The notes under the pieces are model-generated. The model made no database searches, was not told the DNA's origin, and was given only the letters and a program-made list of their open reading frames with translations. A DNA stretch of 64,000 nt from Sebastes aleutianus (lineage: Eukaryota; Chordata; Actinopteri; Perciformes; Sebastidae): assembly GCA_916700875.1 (NCBI GenBank), contig CAKAKS010000074.1:179585-243584 (forward strand), given 5' to 3'. A program made the translations under genes and the position numbers. Shown piece by piece: positions 1-14,300 of this stretch; within the stretch, counting starts at the first letter, position 1; every line of letters begins with the position of its first letter.

Positions 1-142
1 CAGCAGAATGTTGTAGAGGAGGTCAGACTGTTCTGTTCTGTTATCATCACTAGTTGAACATGTTGTTCAGAAACAGGTTCAACACATTCAGGACGTCATC
101 ATGAGACCAGAATGTTCCAGAACCGTCTGGAGCGAGACTCCC

Positions 143-1059
143 ACAACCCCTCTCTGCAGTCTCCGTCTGTCATCAACACTACGCTATCAAAACCCCTCTC
201 TGTAGTCTCCGTCTGTCATCAACACTACGCTATCACAACCCCTCTCTGCAGTCTCCGTCTGTCATCAACACTACGCTATCACAACCCCTCTCTGTAGTCT
301 CCGTCTGTCATCAACATTACGCTATCAGAACCCCTCTCTGCAGTCTCCGTCTGTCATCAACACTACGCTATCAGAACCCCTCTCTGTAGTCTCCGTCTGT
401 CATCAACACTACGCTATCAGAACCCCTCTCTGCAGTCTCCGTCTGTCATCAACACTACGCTATCACAACCCCTCTCTGCAGTCTCCGTCTGTCATCAACA
501 CTACGCTATCACAACCCCTCTCTGCAGTCTCCGTCTGTCATCAACACTACGCTATCACAACCCCTCTCTGCAGTCTCCGTCTGTCATCAACATTACGCTA
601 TCACAACCCCTCTCTGCAGTCTACGTCTGTCATCAACACTACGCTATCAGAACCCCTCTCTGTAGTCTCCGTCTGTCATCAACACTACGCTATCAGAACC
701 CCTCTCTGCAGTCTCCGTCTGTCATCAACACTACGCTATCACAACCCCTCTCTGCAGTCTCCGTCTGTCATCAACACTACGCTATCACAACCCCTCTCTG
801 CAGTCTCCGTCTGTCATCAACACTACGCTATCACAACCCCTCTCTGTAGTCTCCGTCTGTCATCAACACTACGCTATCACAACCCCTCTCTGCAGTCTCC
901 GTCTGTCATCAACACTACGCTATCACAACCCCTCTCTGCAGTCTCCGTCTGTCATCAACATTACGCTATCACAACCCCTCTCTGCAGTCTACGTCTGTCA
1001 TCAACACTACGCTATCAGAACCCCTCTCTGTAGTCTCCGTCTGTCATCAACACTACGCT
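143..1059. repeat. 46-bp minisatellite, about 20 copies
   Basis: Tandem copies of a 46-bp unit containing CTCCGTCTGTCATCAACACT and CTATCACAACCCCTCTCTG. Units differ at a few fixed sites (CAG/TAG, CACAA/CAGAA, CACTACG/CATTACG). Identical variant combinations recur in blocks, which suggests multi-unit duplication. No gene is seen in it. Confidence 0.95.
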
Positions 1060-1146
1060 AGAAAATATGTTTATATCCATTTTAACATCACTGACAGCTG
1101 TTGACCAGTAACAGCAGGACTGACACACAGGATCCTCACATGAAAG

Positions 1147-1456
1147 CCTTTATTAAACCCTTTATTATCCCTTTATTATCCCTTTAATATCCCTTTATTA
1201 TCCCTTTATTATCCCTTTATTATCCCTTTATTATCCCTTTAATATCCCTTTATTATCCCTTTATTATCCCTTTATTATCCCTTTAATATCCCTTTATTAT
1301 CCCTTTATTATCCCTTTATTATCCCTTTATTATCCCTTTAATATCCCTTTATTATCCCTTTAATATCCCTTTATTATCCCTTTAATATCCCTTTAATATC
1401 CCTTTAATATCCCTTTATTATCCCTTTATTATCCCTTTAATATCCCTTTATTAAAT
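1147..1456. repeat. 11-bp tandem repeat (TTTATTATCCC)
   Basis: About 28 copies of TTTATTATCCC with a TTTAATATCCC variant. The array fades at the right end into diverged copies. No coding signal. Confidence 0.93.
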
Positions 1457-1800
1457 CCTTTATGAGACCCTTTATTACACCTGTCCCCGTTACACCTGTC
1501 CGGCACTGCAAAGCGTGCCATGGTTTTATTCCTTGTTTTCTACTCTGCTCCACATCTATCCGGGGCGTAAATGTGTCCTTGTATGTTTATATATTATTTA
1601 AGTTTTATATTAAAGAAATCATAAAAACATAAAAATATGAATCATTTAAAAACCATACCTGACATTAGTTCAGTCCACTCAGCTTTACATCACATCCTAC
1701 ATAAAGAACACAGCTCAAACTATTAGTTCATCAAATTAATTAGGTGATTGAGAGAAGATTAATTCATTTTCAATTAATTTATCTAATAAATATATATAAA
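1457..1800. other. AT-rich spacer without recognised gene
   Basis: Non-repetitive AT-rich DNA between two arrays. I see no exon, RNA gene or clear transposon end. Confidence 0.5.
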
Positions 1801-4800
1801 TATTATCTGGTTATATGATCTGGTTATATGATCTGGTTATATTATCTGGTTATATGATCTGGTTATATTATCTGGTTATATGATCTGGTTATATTATCTG
1901 GTTATATTATCTGGTTATATTATATGATCTGGTTATATTATATGATCTGGTTATATCATCTGGTTATATTTTCTGGTTATATGATCTGGTTATATTATAT
2001 GATCTGGTTATATGATCTGGTTATATTATCTGGTTATATGATCTGGTTATATTTTCTGGTTATATTATCTGGTTATATTTTCTGGTTATATTATCTGGTT
2101 ATATGATCTGGTTATATGATCTGGTTATATTATCTGGTTATATGATCTGGTTATATTTTCTGGTTATATTATCTGGTTATATGATCTGGTTATATGATCT
2201 GGTTATATTATCTAGTTATATTTTCTGGTTATATGATCTGGTTATATGATCTGGTTATATGATCTGGTTATATTATCTAGTTATATTTTCTGGTTATATG
2301 ATCTGGTTATATGATCTGGTTATATGATCTGGTTATATTATCTGGTTATATGATCTGGTTGTATGATCTGGTTATATTATCTAGTTATATTTTCTGGTTA
2401 TATTTTCTGGTTATATGATCTGGTTATATTATCTAGTTATATTTTCTGGTTATATGATCTGGTTATATGATCTGGTTATATTATCTGGTTATATGATCTG
2501 GTTATATGATCTGGTTATATTATCTAGTTATATTTTCTGGTTATATTTTCTGGTTATATTATCTAGTTATATGATCTGGTTATATTTTCTGGTTATATTT
2601 TCTGGTTATATTTTCTGGTTATATGATCTGGTTATATTTTCTGGTTATATGATCTGGTTATATTTTCTGGTTATATGATCTGGTTATATGATCTGGTTAT
2701 ATGATCTGGTTATATTTTCTGGTTATATGATCTGGTTATATGATCTGGTTATATTATCTGGTTATATGATCTGGTTATATGATCTGGTTATATGATCTGG
2801 TTATATGATCTGGTTATATTTTCTGGTTATATGATCTGGTTATATTTTCTGGTTATATGATCTGGTTATATTTTCTGGTTATATGATCTGGTTATATGAT
2901 CTGGTTATATGATCTGGTTATATTTTCTGGTTATATGATCTGGTTATATGATCTGGTTATATTATCTGGTTATATGATCTGGTTATATGATCTGGTTATA
3001 TGATCTGGTTATATGATCTGGTTATATTTTCTGGTTATATGATCTGGTTATATTTTCTGGTTATATTATCTGGTTATATTTTCTGGTTATATGATCTGGT
3101 TATATTATCTGGTTATATTATCTGGTTATATGATCTGGTTGTATGATCTGGTTATATTATCTAGTTATATTTTCTGGTTATATTTTCTGGTTATATGATC
3201 TGGTTATATTATCTAGTTATATTTTCTGGTTATATGATCTGGTTATATGATCTGGTTATATTATCTGGTTATATGATCTGGTTATATGATCTGGTTATAT
3301 TATCTAGTTATATTTTCTGGTTATATTTTCTGGTTATATGATCTGGTTATATGATCTGGTTATATTATCTGGTTATATGATCTGGTTATATGATCTGGTT
3401 TTATTTTCTGGTTATATTATCTGGTTATATGATCTGGTTATATGATCTGGTTATATGATCTGGTTATATGATCTGGTTATATTTTCTGGTTATATGATCT
3501 GGTTATATGATCTGGTTATATGATCTGGTTATATGATCTGGTTATATGATCTGGTTATATGTTCTGGTTATATGATCTGGTTATATGATCTGGTTATATT
3601 ATCTGGTTATATGATCTGGTTATATGATCTGGTTATATGTTCTGGTTATATGATCTGGTTATATGATCTGGTTATATTTTCTGGTTATATGATCTGGTTA
3701 TATGATCTGGTTATATGATCTGGTTATATGATCTGGTTATATTTTCTGGTTATATGATCTGGTTATATGATCTGGTTATATGATCTGGTTATATGTTCTG
3801 GTTATATGATCTGGTTATATGATCTGGTTTTATTTTCTGGTTATATGATCTGGTTATATGATCTGGTTATATTATCTGGTTATATGATCTGGTTATATGA
3901 TCTGGTTATATTTTCTGGTTATATTTTCTGGTTATATGATCTGGTTATATTTTCTGGTTATATGATCTGGTTATATTTTCTGGTTATATTTTCTGGTTAT
4001 ATGATCTGGTTATATGATCTGGTTATATGATCTGGTTATATTTTCTGGTTATATTATCTGGTTATATGATCTGGTTATATGATCTGGTTATATGATCTGG
4101 TTATATTTTCTGGTTATATTTTCTGGTTATATGATCTGGTTATATTTTCTGGTTATATGATCTGGTTATATTTTCTGGTTATATTTTCTGGTTATATGAT
4201 CTGGTTATATGATCTGGTTATATGATCTGGTTATATTTTCTGGTTATATTATCTGGTTATATGATCTGGTTATATGATCTGGTTATATGATCTGGTTATA
4301 TTTTCTGGTTATATGATCTGGTTATATGATCTGGTTATATTTTCTGGTTATATGATCTGGTTATATTTTCTGGTTATATGATCTGGTTATATGATCTGGT
4401 TATATGATCTGGTTATATTTTCTGGTTATATGATCTGGTTATATTATCTGGTTATATTATCTGGTTATATGATCTGGTTATATGATCTGGTTATATTTTC
4501 TGGTTATATTATCTGGTTATATGATCTGGTTATATGATCTGGTTATATGATCTGGTTATATTTTCTGGTTATATTTTCTGGTTATATGATCTGGTTATAT
4601 TTTCTGGTTATATGATCTGGTTATATTTTCTGGTTATATTTTCTGGTTATATGATCTGGTTATATGATCTGGTTATATGATCTGGTTATATTTTCTGGTT
4701 ATATTATCTGGTTATATGATCTGGTTATATGATCTGGTTATATGATCTGGTTATATTTTCTGGTTATATGATCTGGTTATATGATCTGGTTATATTTTCT

Positions 4801-5155
4801 GGTTATATGATCTGGTTATATTTTCTGGTTATATGATCTGGTTATATGATCTGGTTATATGATCTGGTTATATTATCTGGTTATATTATCTGGTTATATG
4901 ATCTGGTTATATGATCTGGTTATATTTTCTGGTTATATTATCTGGTTATATGATCTGGTTATATTTTCTGGTTATATTATCTGGTTATATGATCTGGTTA
5001 TATTTTCTGGTTATATTATCTGGTTATATGATCTGGTTATATTTTCTGGTTATATTATCTGGTTATATGATCTGGTTATATGATCTGGTTATATGATCTG
5101 GTTATATGATCTGGTTATATGATCTGGTTATATGATCTGGTTATATTTTCTGGTT
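1801..5155. repeat. 13-bp satellite-like array, about 258 units
   Basis: Continuous array of the 13-mer TTATATGATCTGG with ATTATCTGG, ATTTTCTGG, ATGTTCTGG and TATCTAG variants. Rare variants recur together. The GTTGTATG variant and its neighbours at about 2358 reappear at about 3138, 780 bp (60 units) away. Short open frames inside are artefacts. Confidence 0.97.
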
Positions 5156-5739
5156 CCAGGTGTCAAATGTGAGGATTTTTTCTTTTCTCAGTTTTATATC
5201 ATTATAAATTAAAACCATTATACAGACTACTAAATGATTAATCAAAATCTTATCCATTGACAATCATAAATAATGAAAATAATAATTAGTGTTTTAATGT
5301 TAAATGTTATAAATGAATAAAAGTTTATAAATTGAAGAGTTTTTTTCCCCCAAACTTTATTGATCAGTCAAATACAAACAACAACAATAACATGTAAACA
5401 AGTTAAAAGAACAAAAAGAGACAAAATAGCAGAAATAAAGAAATAAAGAAATAAAGAAAGAAACATTCAGTGAGAAGCTTTTTACATTCAATAAAAACTC
5501 AAATATATAAGAGGATGAAAAAGTAAAGAATAAATAAATTACAGGGCACAGATTAATAGATAGGTAACATTAGTGGATCATTTTATATCTTTCAAATATT
5601 ATATTTAGTTTTTCTATTTTTCAGCTTGACTCGAGAATAAGTAATAGAGGTTAATATTATATTATTTATTATATTATATTATATTCATTAGAAATAAGGT
5701 GACGTTTTGTTTTTCTATTGGTCCATTTCATTTTATGTA
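5156..5739. other. AT-rich DNA upstream of serinc3, no gene seen
   Basis: Low-complexity AT-rich DNA with short A-rich and AAATAAAG-type runs. No splice-compatible exon or transposon terminus is recognisable. It separates the 13-bp array from the CpG-containing promoter segment of the SERINC gene. Confidence 0.5.
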
Positions 5740-6114
5740 TATAGAGAATTCTCTAAATATTAGACGTACAGTTAACAGGTCAACGTGATGACGTCACCAG
5801 CGTGACGCCCGCGCACTGAACGTAAAATCATAACTGAACCTCACGAGCCGACAGCAGAGTTCCAGACTCACACCTGAATAACACACACCTGTTACACTTT
5901 TACCTGACTAACACTAACCTACCTGGTCCCGAGCTCACCTGTCCAGCTGTCTCTCACCTGTCTTTCCCGGTTAGTGTATATAGTCCACCGTGGAGGAACC
6001 GGAGGACCGGAGAGGACCGGAGGTACCGAGCGGAGGACCGGAGCGTCAGCAGCGGGAGGAGGAGCGCAGGTTTCCGGTCTGTCTGCTCGGTGTTCCCGGT
6101 GAACCTGTAGAGTG
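5740..6114 (+). promoter_or_regulatory. serinc3: Putative serinc3 promoter and 5' UTR with CRE palindrome
   Basis: The base composition shifts from strongly AT-rich to CpG-containing just before the first coding exon. A perfect TGACGTCA (full cAMP response element) lies at 5789-5796, with CGTGACG and GCGCAC just after. Repeated GGAGGACCGGAG blocks at about 5991-6050 probably lie in the 5' UTR. No clear TATA box is seen. CREB/ATF binding is inferred from the motif only. Confidence 0.55.
5789..5796. promoter_or_regulatory. CRE (TGACGTCA)
   Basis: Perfect 8-bp CREB/ATF palindrome about 320 bp upstream of the serinc3 ATG, embedded in CpG-containing sequence. Confidence 0.5.
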
Positions 6115-6153
6115 ATGGGGGCCGTGCTCGGGGCTCTGTCTCTAACCAGCTGG
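6115..6153 (+). CDS. serinc3: serinc3 exon 1 (coding part)
   Basis: ATG at 6115 opens MGAVLGALSLTSW and ends phase 0 at a GTGAGT donor. This matches the SERINC first exon, which also ends after the SW dipeptide. Intron 1 is about 9.3 kb. Confidence 0.92.
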
Positions 6154-8542
6154 GTGAGTTAATATACTATACTATTATATTAATATTAATATTATATGAA
6201 GTTATATTAATTATTAATGATCACCTGCTGTGTGTATATATGTATATATGTATATATACATATATACAGCAGGTGATGTGTATCTCCTGTCTCTCACCCT
6301 TCAGACTCCACTCAGAGATATCTGCTGTTTTAACTGCGTTCTTCTCTTTTCCTCTCATTAGAGCAGAGATGAGATATTACTATAATATAATATATAATAT
6401 ATAATATATATATATATATCTTATATATATATAACTAACAGCTGTAAATGAATAACTTGTGTTAATTGGTTCATTGTGAACTGACCTCATTCACTTCTCA
6501 GGCTTCTTTTAATGATGTTTAATGATTGATTTCTGTTTTCACCTGAGAGGTTTATTACCAACACGTCTGACCAGCTGAGCTTCATGGTTACAGTTTAATG
6601 AAGGATTTATACTGAAATATGCCTTCAGACTGAAGGTATGACAGATATAACAGATAGACAGATTAATATCTGAATATCAGATATAGGATATCTCCTGGAA
6701 GTATAATAATATATAACATTATGTTCCATCTATCACATAATTATATTGTGTTTCTGTTTCCATAAAGCGAAAGGAAAAGTTGTTCTTGGTGAACCTAAAA
6801 CCTGATAAATGTTCCTTAGATATTAAATATTATAACGTTTCCTAACATGAGGGAAACATGTTGAAGTCCACAGTAGAGTAAAGTAGAGTAAAGTAAAGTA
6901 GAGTAGAGTAAAGTAGAGTAAAGTAAAGTAGAGTAGAGTAGAGTAAAGTAGAGTAGAGTAAAGTAGAGTAGAGTAAAGTAGAGTAAAGTAAAGTAGAGTA
7001 GAGTAGAGTAAAGTAGAGTAGAGTAAAGTAGAGTAGAGTAAAGTAGAGTAAAGTAAAGTAGAGTAGAGTAGAGTAAAGTAAAGTAGAGTAGAGTAGAGTA
7101 AAGTAGAGTAAAGTAAAGTAGAGTAAAGTAGAGTAAAGTAAAGTAGAGTAGAGTAGAGTAAAGTAAAGTAGAGTAGAGTAGAGTAAAGTAGAGTAAAGTA
7201 GAGTAGAGTAGAGTAAAGTAGAGTAGAGTAGAGTAAAGTAGAGTAGAGTAGAGTAGAGTAAAGTAGAGTAGAGTAGAGTAAAGTAGAGTAGAGTAAAGTA
7301 AAGTAGAGTAGAGTAGAGTAGAGTAGAGTAGAGTAGAGTAAAGTAGAGTAGAGTAGAGTAGAGTAAAGTAAAGTAGAGTAGAGTAGAGTAGAGTAAAGTA
7401 AAGTAGAGTAGAGTAGAGTAGAGTAAAGTAAAGTAGAGTAGAGTAGAGTAGAGTAAAGTAAAGTAGAGTAGAGTAAAGTAAAGTAGAGTAGAGTAAAGTA
7501 AAGTAAAGTAGAGTAGAGTAGAGTAGAGTAGAGTAGAGTAGAGTAAAGTAGAGTAGAGTAGAGTAAAGTAGAGTAGAGTAGAGTAGAGTAGAGTAGAGTA
7601 GAGTAGAGTAGAGTAAAGTAAAGTAAAGTAAAGTAAAGTAAAGTAGAGTAAAGTAGAGTAAAGGGTTAATCACAACAACACTCAGTCATCTGCTTCCACG
7701 TGATTAACTGGATTATTATCTCTGCTCTGTTGCCTTGTTGTCTACAAGACACAACAAGCAACACACAAACAAACATGATATATACAGTATATAATATATA
7801 ATATATATATATATATATTAAACAATATGATATATACAGTATTTAATATATAATATATATATATATTAAACAATATGATATATACAGTATTTAATATATA
7901 ATATATTAAACAATATGATATATACAGTATATATATATATATATATATTAAACAATATGATAAATACAGTATATAATATATATATTAAACAATATGATAT
8001 ATACAGTATTTAATATATAATATATTAAACAATATGATATATACAGTATATATATATATATATTAAACAATATGATAAATACAGTATATAATATATATAT
8101 TAAACAATATGATATATACAGTATATAATATATATATTAAACAATATGATATATACAGTATATAATATATATATTAAACAATATGATATATACAGTATAT
8201 AATATATATATTAAACAATATGATATATACAGTATATATATTATATATTAAACAATATGATATATACAGTATATAATATATATATTAAACAATATGATAA
8301 CAGCATTTATTTATATAAAGCCAGAAGATAACAGAAGAGCACGTGACTAGAAGTCGGGAGATGATCCATATCACATGAATAGTTATTATGATTAAGACAA
8401 ATACTGTTTAGTTTATTTATTTTTTACACAATTTAAGATTTTTTGCCTCTAAACCTAAACAATGTTAAACATTCACAATGTTCTAGACACAAGATTAATA
8501 TACAGAAAATAATAGGATTACATTATAGTGATGCCAGATAAC

Positions 8543-8576
<34 letters not shown>

Positions 8577-10567
8577 TGACTCCTGAGCAACAGTAATCAT
8601 ACAGACGTAGGCAAAGTTGTTGGTACCCTTCCGTTAAAGAAAGAAAAACCCACAATGGTCACTGAAATAACTTGAAACTGACAAAAGTAATAATAAATAA
8701 AAATTTACTGAAAATTAACTAATGAAAATCAGACATTGATTTTGAATTATGGTTCAGCAGAATCATTTTAAAAAACAAACTAATGAAACTGGCCTGGACA
8801 AAAATGATAGTACCCTTAACTTAATATTTTGTTGTACAACCTTTTGAGGCAATCACTTCAATCAAGTGATTTCTGTAACTCTCAATGAGACTTCTGCACC
8901 TGTCCACAGGTATGTTGGCCCACTCCTCGTGAGCAAACTGCTCCAGCTGTCTCAGGTTTGAAGGGTGCCTTCTCCAGACAGCATGTTTCAGCTCCTTCCA
9001 CAGATGTTCAATAGGATTTAGATCCGGGCTCATAGAAGGCCACTTCAGAATAGTCCAATGTTTTGTTCTTAGCCATTCTTGGGTGTTTTTAGCTGTGTTT
9101 TGGGTCATTATCCTGTTTGAGGACCCATGACCTGCGACTGAGACCAAGCTTTCTGACACTGTGCAGCACATTTCGCTCCAGAATGCCTTGATAGTCTTGA
9201 GATTTCATTGTACCCTGCACAGATTCAAGACACCCTGTGCCAGATGCAACAAAGCAGCCCCATAACATAACCGAGCCTCCTCCATGTTTCACATTAGGTA
9301 CAGTGTTCTTTTCTTTGGATGCTTCATTTTTGCGTCTGTGAACATAGAGCTGATGTGACTTGCCAAAAAGCTCCAGTTTTGTCTCATCTGTCCAAAGGAC
9401 ATTCTCCCAGAAGCTTTGTGGCTTGTCAATATGCATTTTGGAAAATTCCAGTCTCGCTTTTTTATGATTTGGTGTCCTCCTCGGTCGTCTTCCATTAAGT
9501 CCACTTTGGCTCAAACAGTGACGGATGGTGCGATCTGACACTGATGTACCTTGACCTTGGAGTTCACCTCTAATCTCTTTGGAAGTTGTTCTGGGCTCTT
9601 TGGTTACCATTCGTATTATCCGTCTCTTCAATATGTCATCAATTTTCCTCTTGCGGCCACGTCCAGGGAGGTTGGCTACAGTCCCATGGACCTTAAACTT
9701 CTGAATAATATGTGCAGCTGTAGTCACAGGAACATCAAGCTGCTTGGAGATGGTCTTATAGCCTTTACCTTTAACATGAAGGTCTATAATGTTCTTTCTG
9801 ATCTCCTGAGACAACTCTCTCCTTAGCTTTCTGTGGTCCATGTTCAGTGTGGTACACACCATGATACCAAACAGCACAGTGACTACTTTTCACCCTTTAA
9901 ATAGGCAGACTGACTGATTACAAGTTTGAAGATACCTGTGATGCTATTTACAGGACACACCTTAGTTTAACATGTGCCTATGGTCACATTATTTTACATC
10001 TTTTCTAGGGGTACCATCATTTTTTGTCCAGGCCAGTTTCATTAGTTTGTTTTTTAAAATGATTCTGTTGAACCATAATTCAAAAACAATATCTGATTTT
10101 CATTAGTTCATTTTCAGTAAATTTTTATTTATTATTACTTTTGTCAGTTTCAAGTTATTTCAGTGACCATTGTGGGTTTTTCTCTCTTTAACGGAAGGGT
10201 ACCAACAACTTTGCCTACGTCTGTACATGTCACTATGAGTTAAACAATACATTAAATATAAATAGATAATACACAGATACATGGACACCACCGTTAGAAA
10301 ACAGCAGAACTACCAGAACGTCTTAAAGGGCCTCATGGCACGACATTATTTAATTTATTCATCTATTAACTCAACAACGTCACGATTTATACACAAATGT
10401 TTTAAAAACAGACAAACATCACAAGTTATGTCCAATAATCAGATATTCCAGAGATCAGATTTTATTATGAAATAGAGAAAAGAAACATATCCTCACTTTT
10501 CTAAAGCTGTAAATGTTGGAGAGGAATAAAGATGAGTTCAATGAGTTCAGTGAAGCTCCAGCTGAAT

Positions 10568-10606
<39 letters not shown>

Positions 10607-10895
10607 CAACAGACAGACAGACAGACAGACAGACAGAGAGACAGACACACAGACAGACCAACAGACAGACAGACAGACAGACAGAGAGACAGACAGAGAG
10701 ACAGACAGACAGACAGACCAACAGACCGACAGACAGACAGACAGACAGACAGACAGAGAGACAGACACACAGACAGACAGAGAGACAGAGAGACAGACAC
10801 ACAGACAGACACACAGACAGACAGACAGACAGAGAGACAGACACACAGACAGACAGACAGACAGAGAGACAGACACACAGACAGACCAACAGACC

Positions 10896-10941
<46 letters not shown>

Positions 10942-11003
10942 GAGACAGACACACAGACAGACAGAGAGACAGAGAGACAGACACACAGACAGACCAACAG
11001 ACC

Positions 11004-11047
<44 letters not shown>

Positions 11048-11126
11048 CACAGACAGAGAGACAGACAGACAGACAGACCGAGAGACAGACCGAGAGACAG
11101 ACAGACAGACAGACAGACACACAGAC

Positions 11127-11158
<32 letters not shown>

Positions 11159-11227
11159 CGACAGACCGACAGACAGACAGACAGACCGACAGACCGACAG
11201 ACAGACAGACAGACAGACCGACAGACC

Positions 11228-11267
<40 letters not shown>

Positions 11268-11346
11268 CACAGACAGAGAGACAGACAGACAGACAGACCG
11301 AGAGACAGACCGAGAGACAGACAGACAGACAGACAGACACACAGAC

Positions 11347-11378
<32 letters not shown>

Positions 11379-14300
11379 CGACAGACCGACAGACAGACAG
11401 ACAGACCGACAGACCGACAGACAGACAGACAGACAGACCGACAGACCGACAGACAGACAGACCGACAGACCGACAGACAGACAGACAGACAGACCAACAG
11501 ACCGACAGAGCACCAGGTGTCTCTAATAACTGAATGTGTTTGGCCTGGCTGGTCATGTGATGCAGGCTGCGTGTCATCATCAGCGTGGCCTAGTCTGGCT
11601 GCACTAAGCTCACCTTATCGGGCCGGCTGGCGGAGGAATTAACCTGTTGACGATGTTCCAGCCTCCTTATCTCTTGACTCCACTCAGCTGCTGCTGAAGG
11701 AGAGAGAGACAGCAGTCTACGTCTGTTGTTGATTAATACACACAATAATAACAATTAATACACACAATAATAATTAATACTCATGATAATAATATTTAAT
11801 ACACATAATAATAATAATTAATACACATAATAATAATTAATACACATAATAATAATAATTAATACACACAATAATAACAATTAATACACACAATAATAAT
11901 TAATACACATGATAATAATATTTAATACACATAATAATAATAATTAATACACATAATAATAATAATTAATACATATAATAATAATAATTAATACACATAA
12001 TAATAACAATTAATACACATAATAATTAATACACAATAATAATAATTAATACACATAATGATAATAATTAATACACATAATAATAATAATTAATACATAT
12101 AATAATAATAATTAATACATATAATAATAATAATTAATACACACAATAATAATAACTAATACACACAATAATAACAATTAATACACAATAATAATAATTA
12201 ATACACATAATAATAATAATGAATACACATAATAATAATGAATACACAATAATAATAATTAATACACATAATAACAATTAATACACATAATAATTAATAC
12301 ACATAATAATAATTAATACACATAATAATAATAATTAATACACATAATAATAATAATTAATACACATAATAACAATTAATATATATAATAATAATAATTA
12401 ATACACATAATAATAATTAATACACATAATAACAATTAATACACATAATAATTATTACACATAATAATAATAATTAATACACAATAATAATTAATACACA
12501 TAATAACAATTAATACATATAATAATAATAATTAATACACATAATAATACTAATTAATACACATAATAATAATGAATACACATAATAATGAATACACATA
12601 ATAATTAATACACATAATAATTATTACACATAGTAATAATAATTAATACACAATAATAATTAATACACATAATAATTAATACATATAATAATAATAATTA
12701 ATACACATAATAATACTAATTAATACACATAATAATAATGAATACACATAATAATGAATACACATAATAATAATTAATGCACATAATAATTAATACACAT
12801 AATAATAATTAATACACATAATAATTAATACACATAATTATTAATACACATAATAATAATTAATGCACATAATAATTAATACACATACTAATAATTTCTA
12901 CACATAATAATAATTAATACACAGACTGTTAACAGCAGTGAAACGTACTTAACATTAATATTCTTCTCTGAAGGGTGTGAAACTAACTTATTTCACTTCC
13001 TGCCTCAGCGAGTATTTCTTTTTGTCTGACACTTTTGAAATCAATCTCCTTCAAACATCTGTATTCATTTGAAGTTTCTCAACAAAAACTACATTTTACA
13101 AGAAGACATTTGAACACATCATGATCATGTTATGATTTTTACCAAAAGAGAGCTTGAACGCATCATAAACACTGGTTCCATCACCGGAGAGGAGCTGAGA
13201 TCTTCAGCAGAGAGAAGCTGAGATCTTCAGCAGAGAGGAGCTGAGATCTTCAGCAGAGAGAAGCTGAGATCTTTAGCAGAGAGGAGCTGAGATCTTCAGC
13301 AGAGAGAAGCTGAGATCCTCAGCAGAGAGGAGCTGAGATCTTTAGCAGAGAGAAGCTGAGATCTTCAGCAGAGAGGAGCTGAGATCCTCAGCAGAGAGGA
13401 GCTGAGATCTTTAGCAGAGAGAAGCTGAGATCTTCAGCAGAGAGGAGCTGAGATCTTTAGCAGAGAGAAGCTGAGATCTTCAGCAGAGAGGAGCTGAGAT
13501 CTTCAGCAGAGAGAAGCTGAGATCTTCAGCAGAGAGGAGCTGAGATCCTCAGCAGAGAGGAGCTGAGATCTTCAGCAGAGAGAAGCTGAGATCTTCAGCA
13601 GAGAGGAGCTGAGATCCTCAGCAGAGAGGAGCTGAGATCTTTAGCAGAGAGGAGCTGAGATCCTCAGCAGAGAGGAGCTGAGATCTTTAGCAGAGAGAAG
13701 CTGTGATCTTCAGCAGAGAGGAGCTGAGATCCTCAGCAGAGAGGAGCTGAGATCTTTAGCAGAGAGAAGCTGAGATCTTCAGCAGAGAGGAGCTGAGATC
13801 CTCAGCAGAGAGGAGCTGAGATCTTTAGCAGAGAGAAGCTGAGATCTTCAGCAGAGAGGAGCTGAGATCTTTAGCAGAGAGAAGCTGAGATCTTCAGCAG
13901 AGAGGAGCTGAGATCTTCAGCAGAGAGGAGCTGAGATCTTTAGCAGAGAGAAGCTGAGATCTTCAGCAGAGAGGAGCTGAGATCTTCAGCAGAGAGAAGC
14001 TGAGATCTTCAGCAGAGAGGAGCTGAGATCCTCAGCAGAGAGGAGCTGAGATCTTTAGCAGAGAGAAGCTGAGATCTTCAGCAGAGAGAAGCTGAGATCC
14101 TCAGCAGAGAGAAGCTGAGATCTTCAGCAGAGAGAAGCTGAGATCCTCAGCAGAGAGAAGCTGTGATCTTCAGCAGAGAGAAGCTGAGATCCTCAGTAGA
14201 GAGAAGCTGAGATCTTCAGCAGAGAGGAGCTGAGATCTTCAGCAGAGAGGAGCTGAGATCTTCAGCAGAGAGAAGCTGAGATCTTCAGCAGAGAGGAGCT

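Noticed and set aside
143..1059. CRISPR-like regular repeats
   Set aside because: Units are directly contiguous with no unique spacers, and the window is eukaryotic; the same applies to every other array here.
10455..11642. Overlapping long frames on both strands (DRQTDRQT / CLSVCLSV)
   Set aside because: Pure translation of the CAGA tetranucleotide array.
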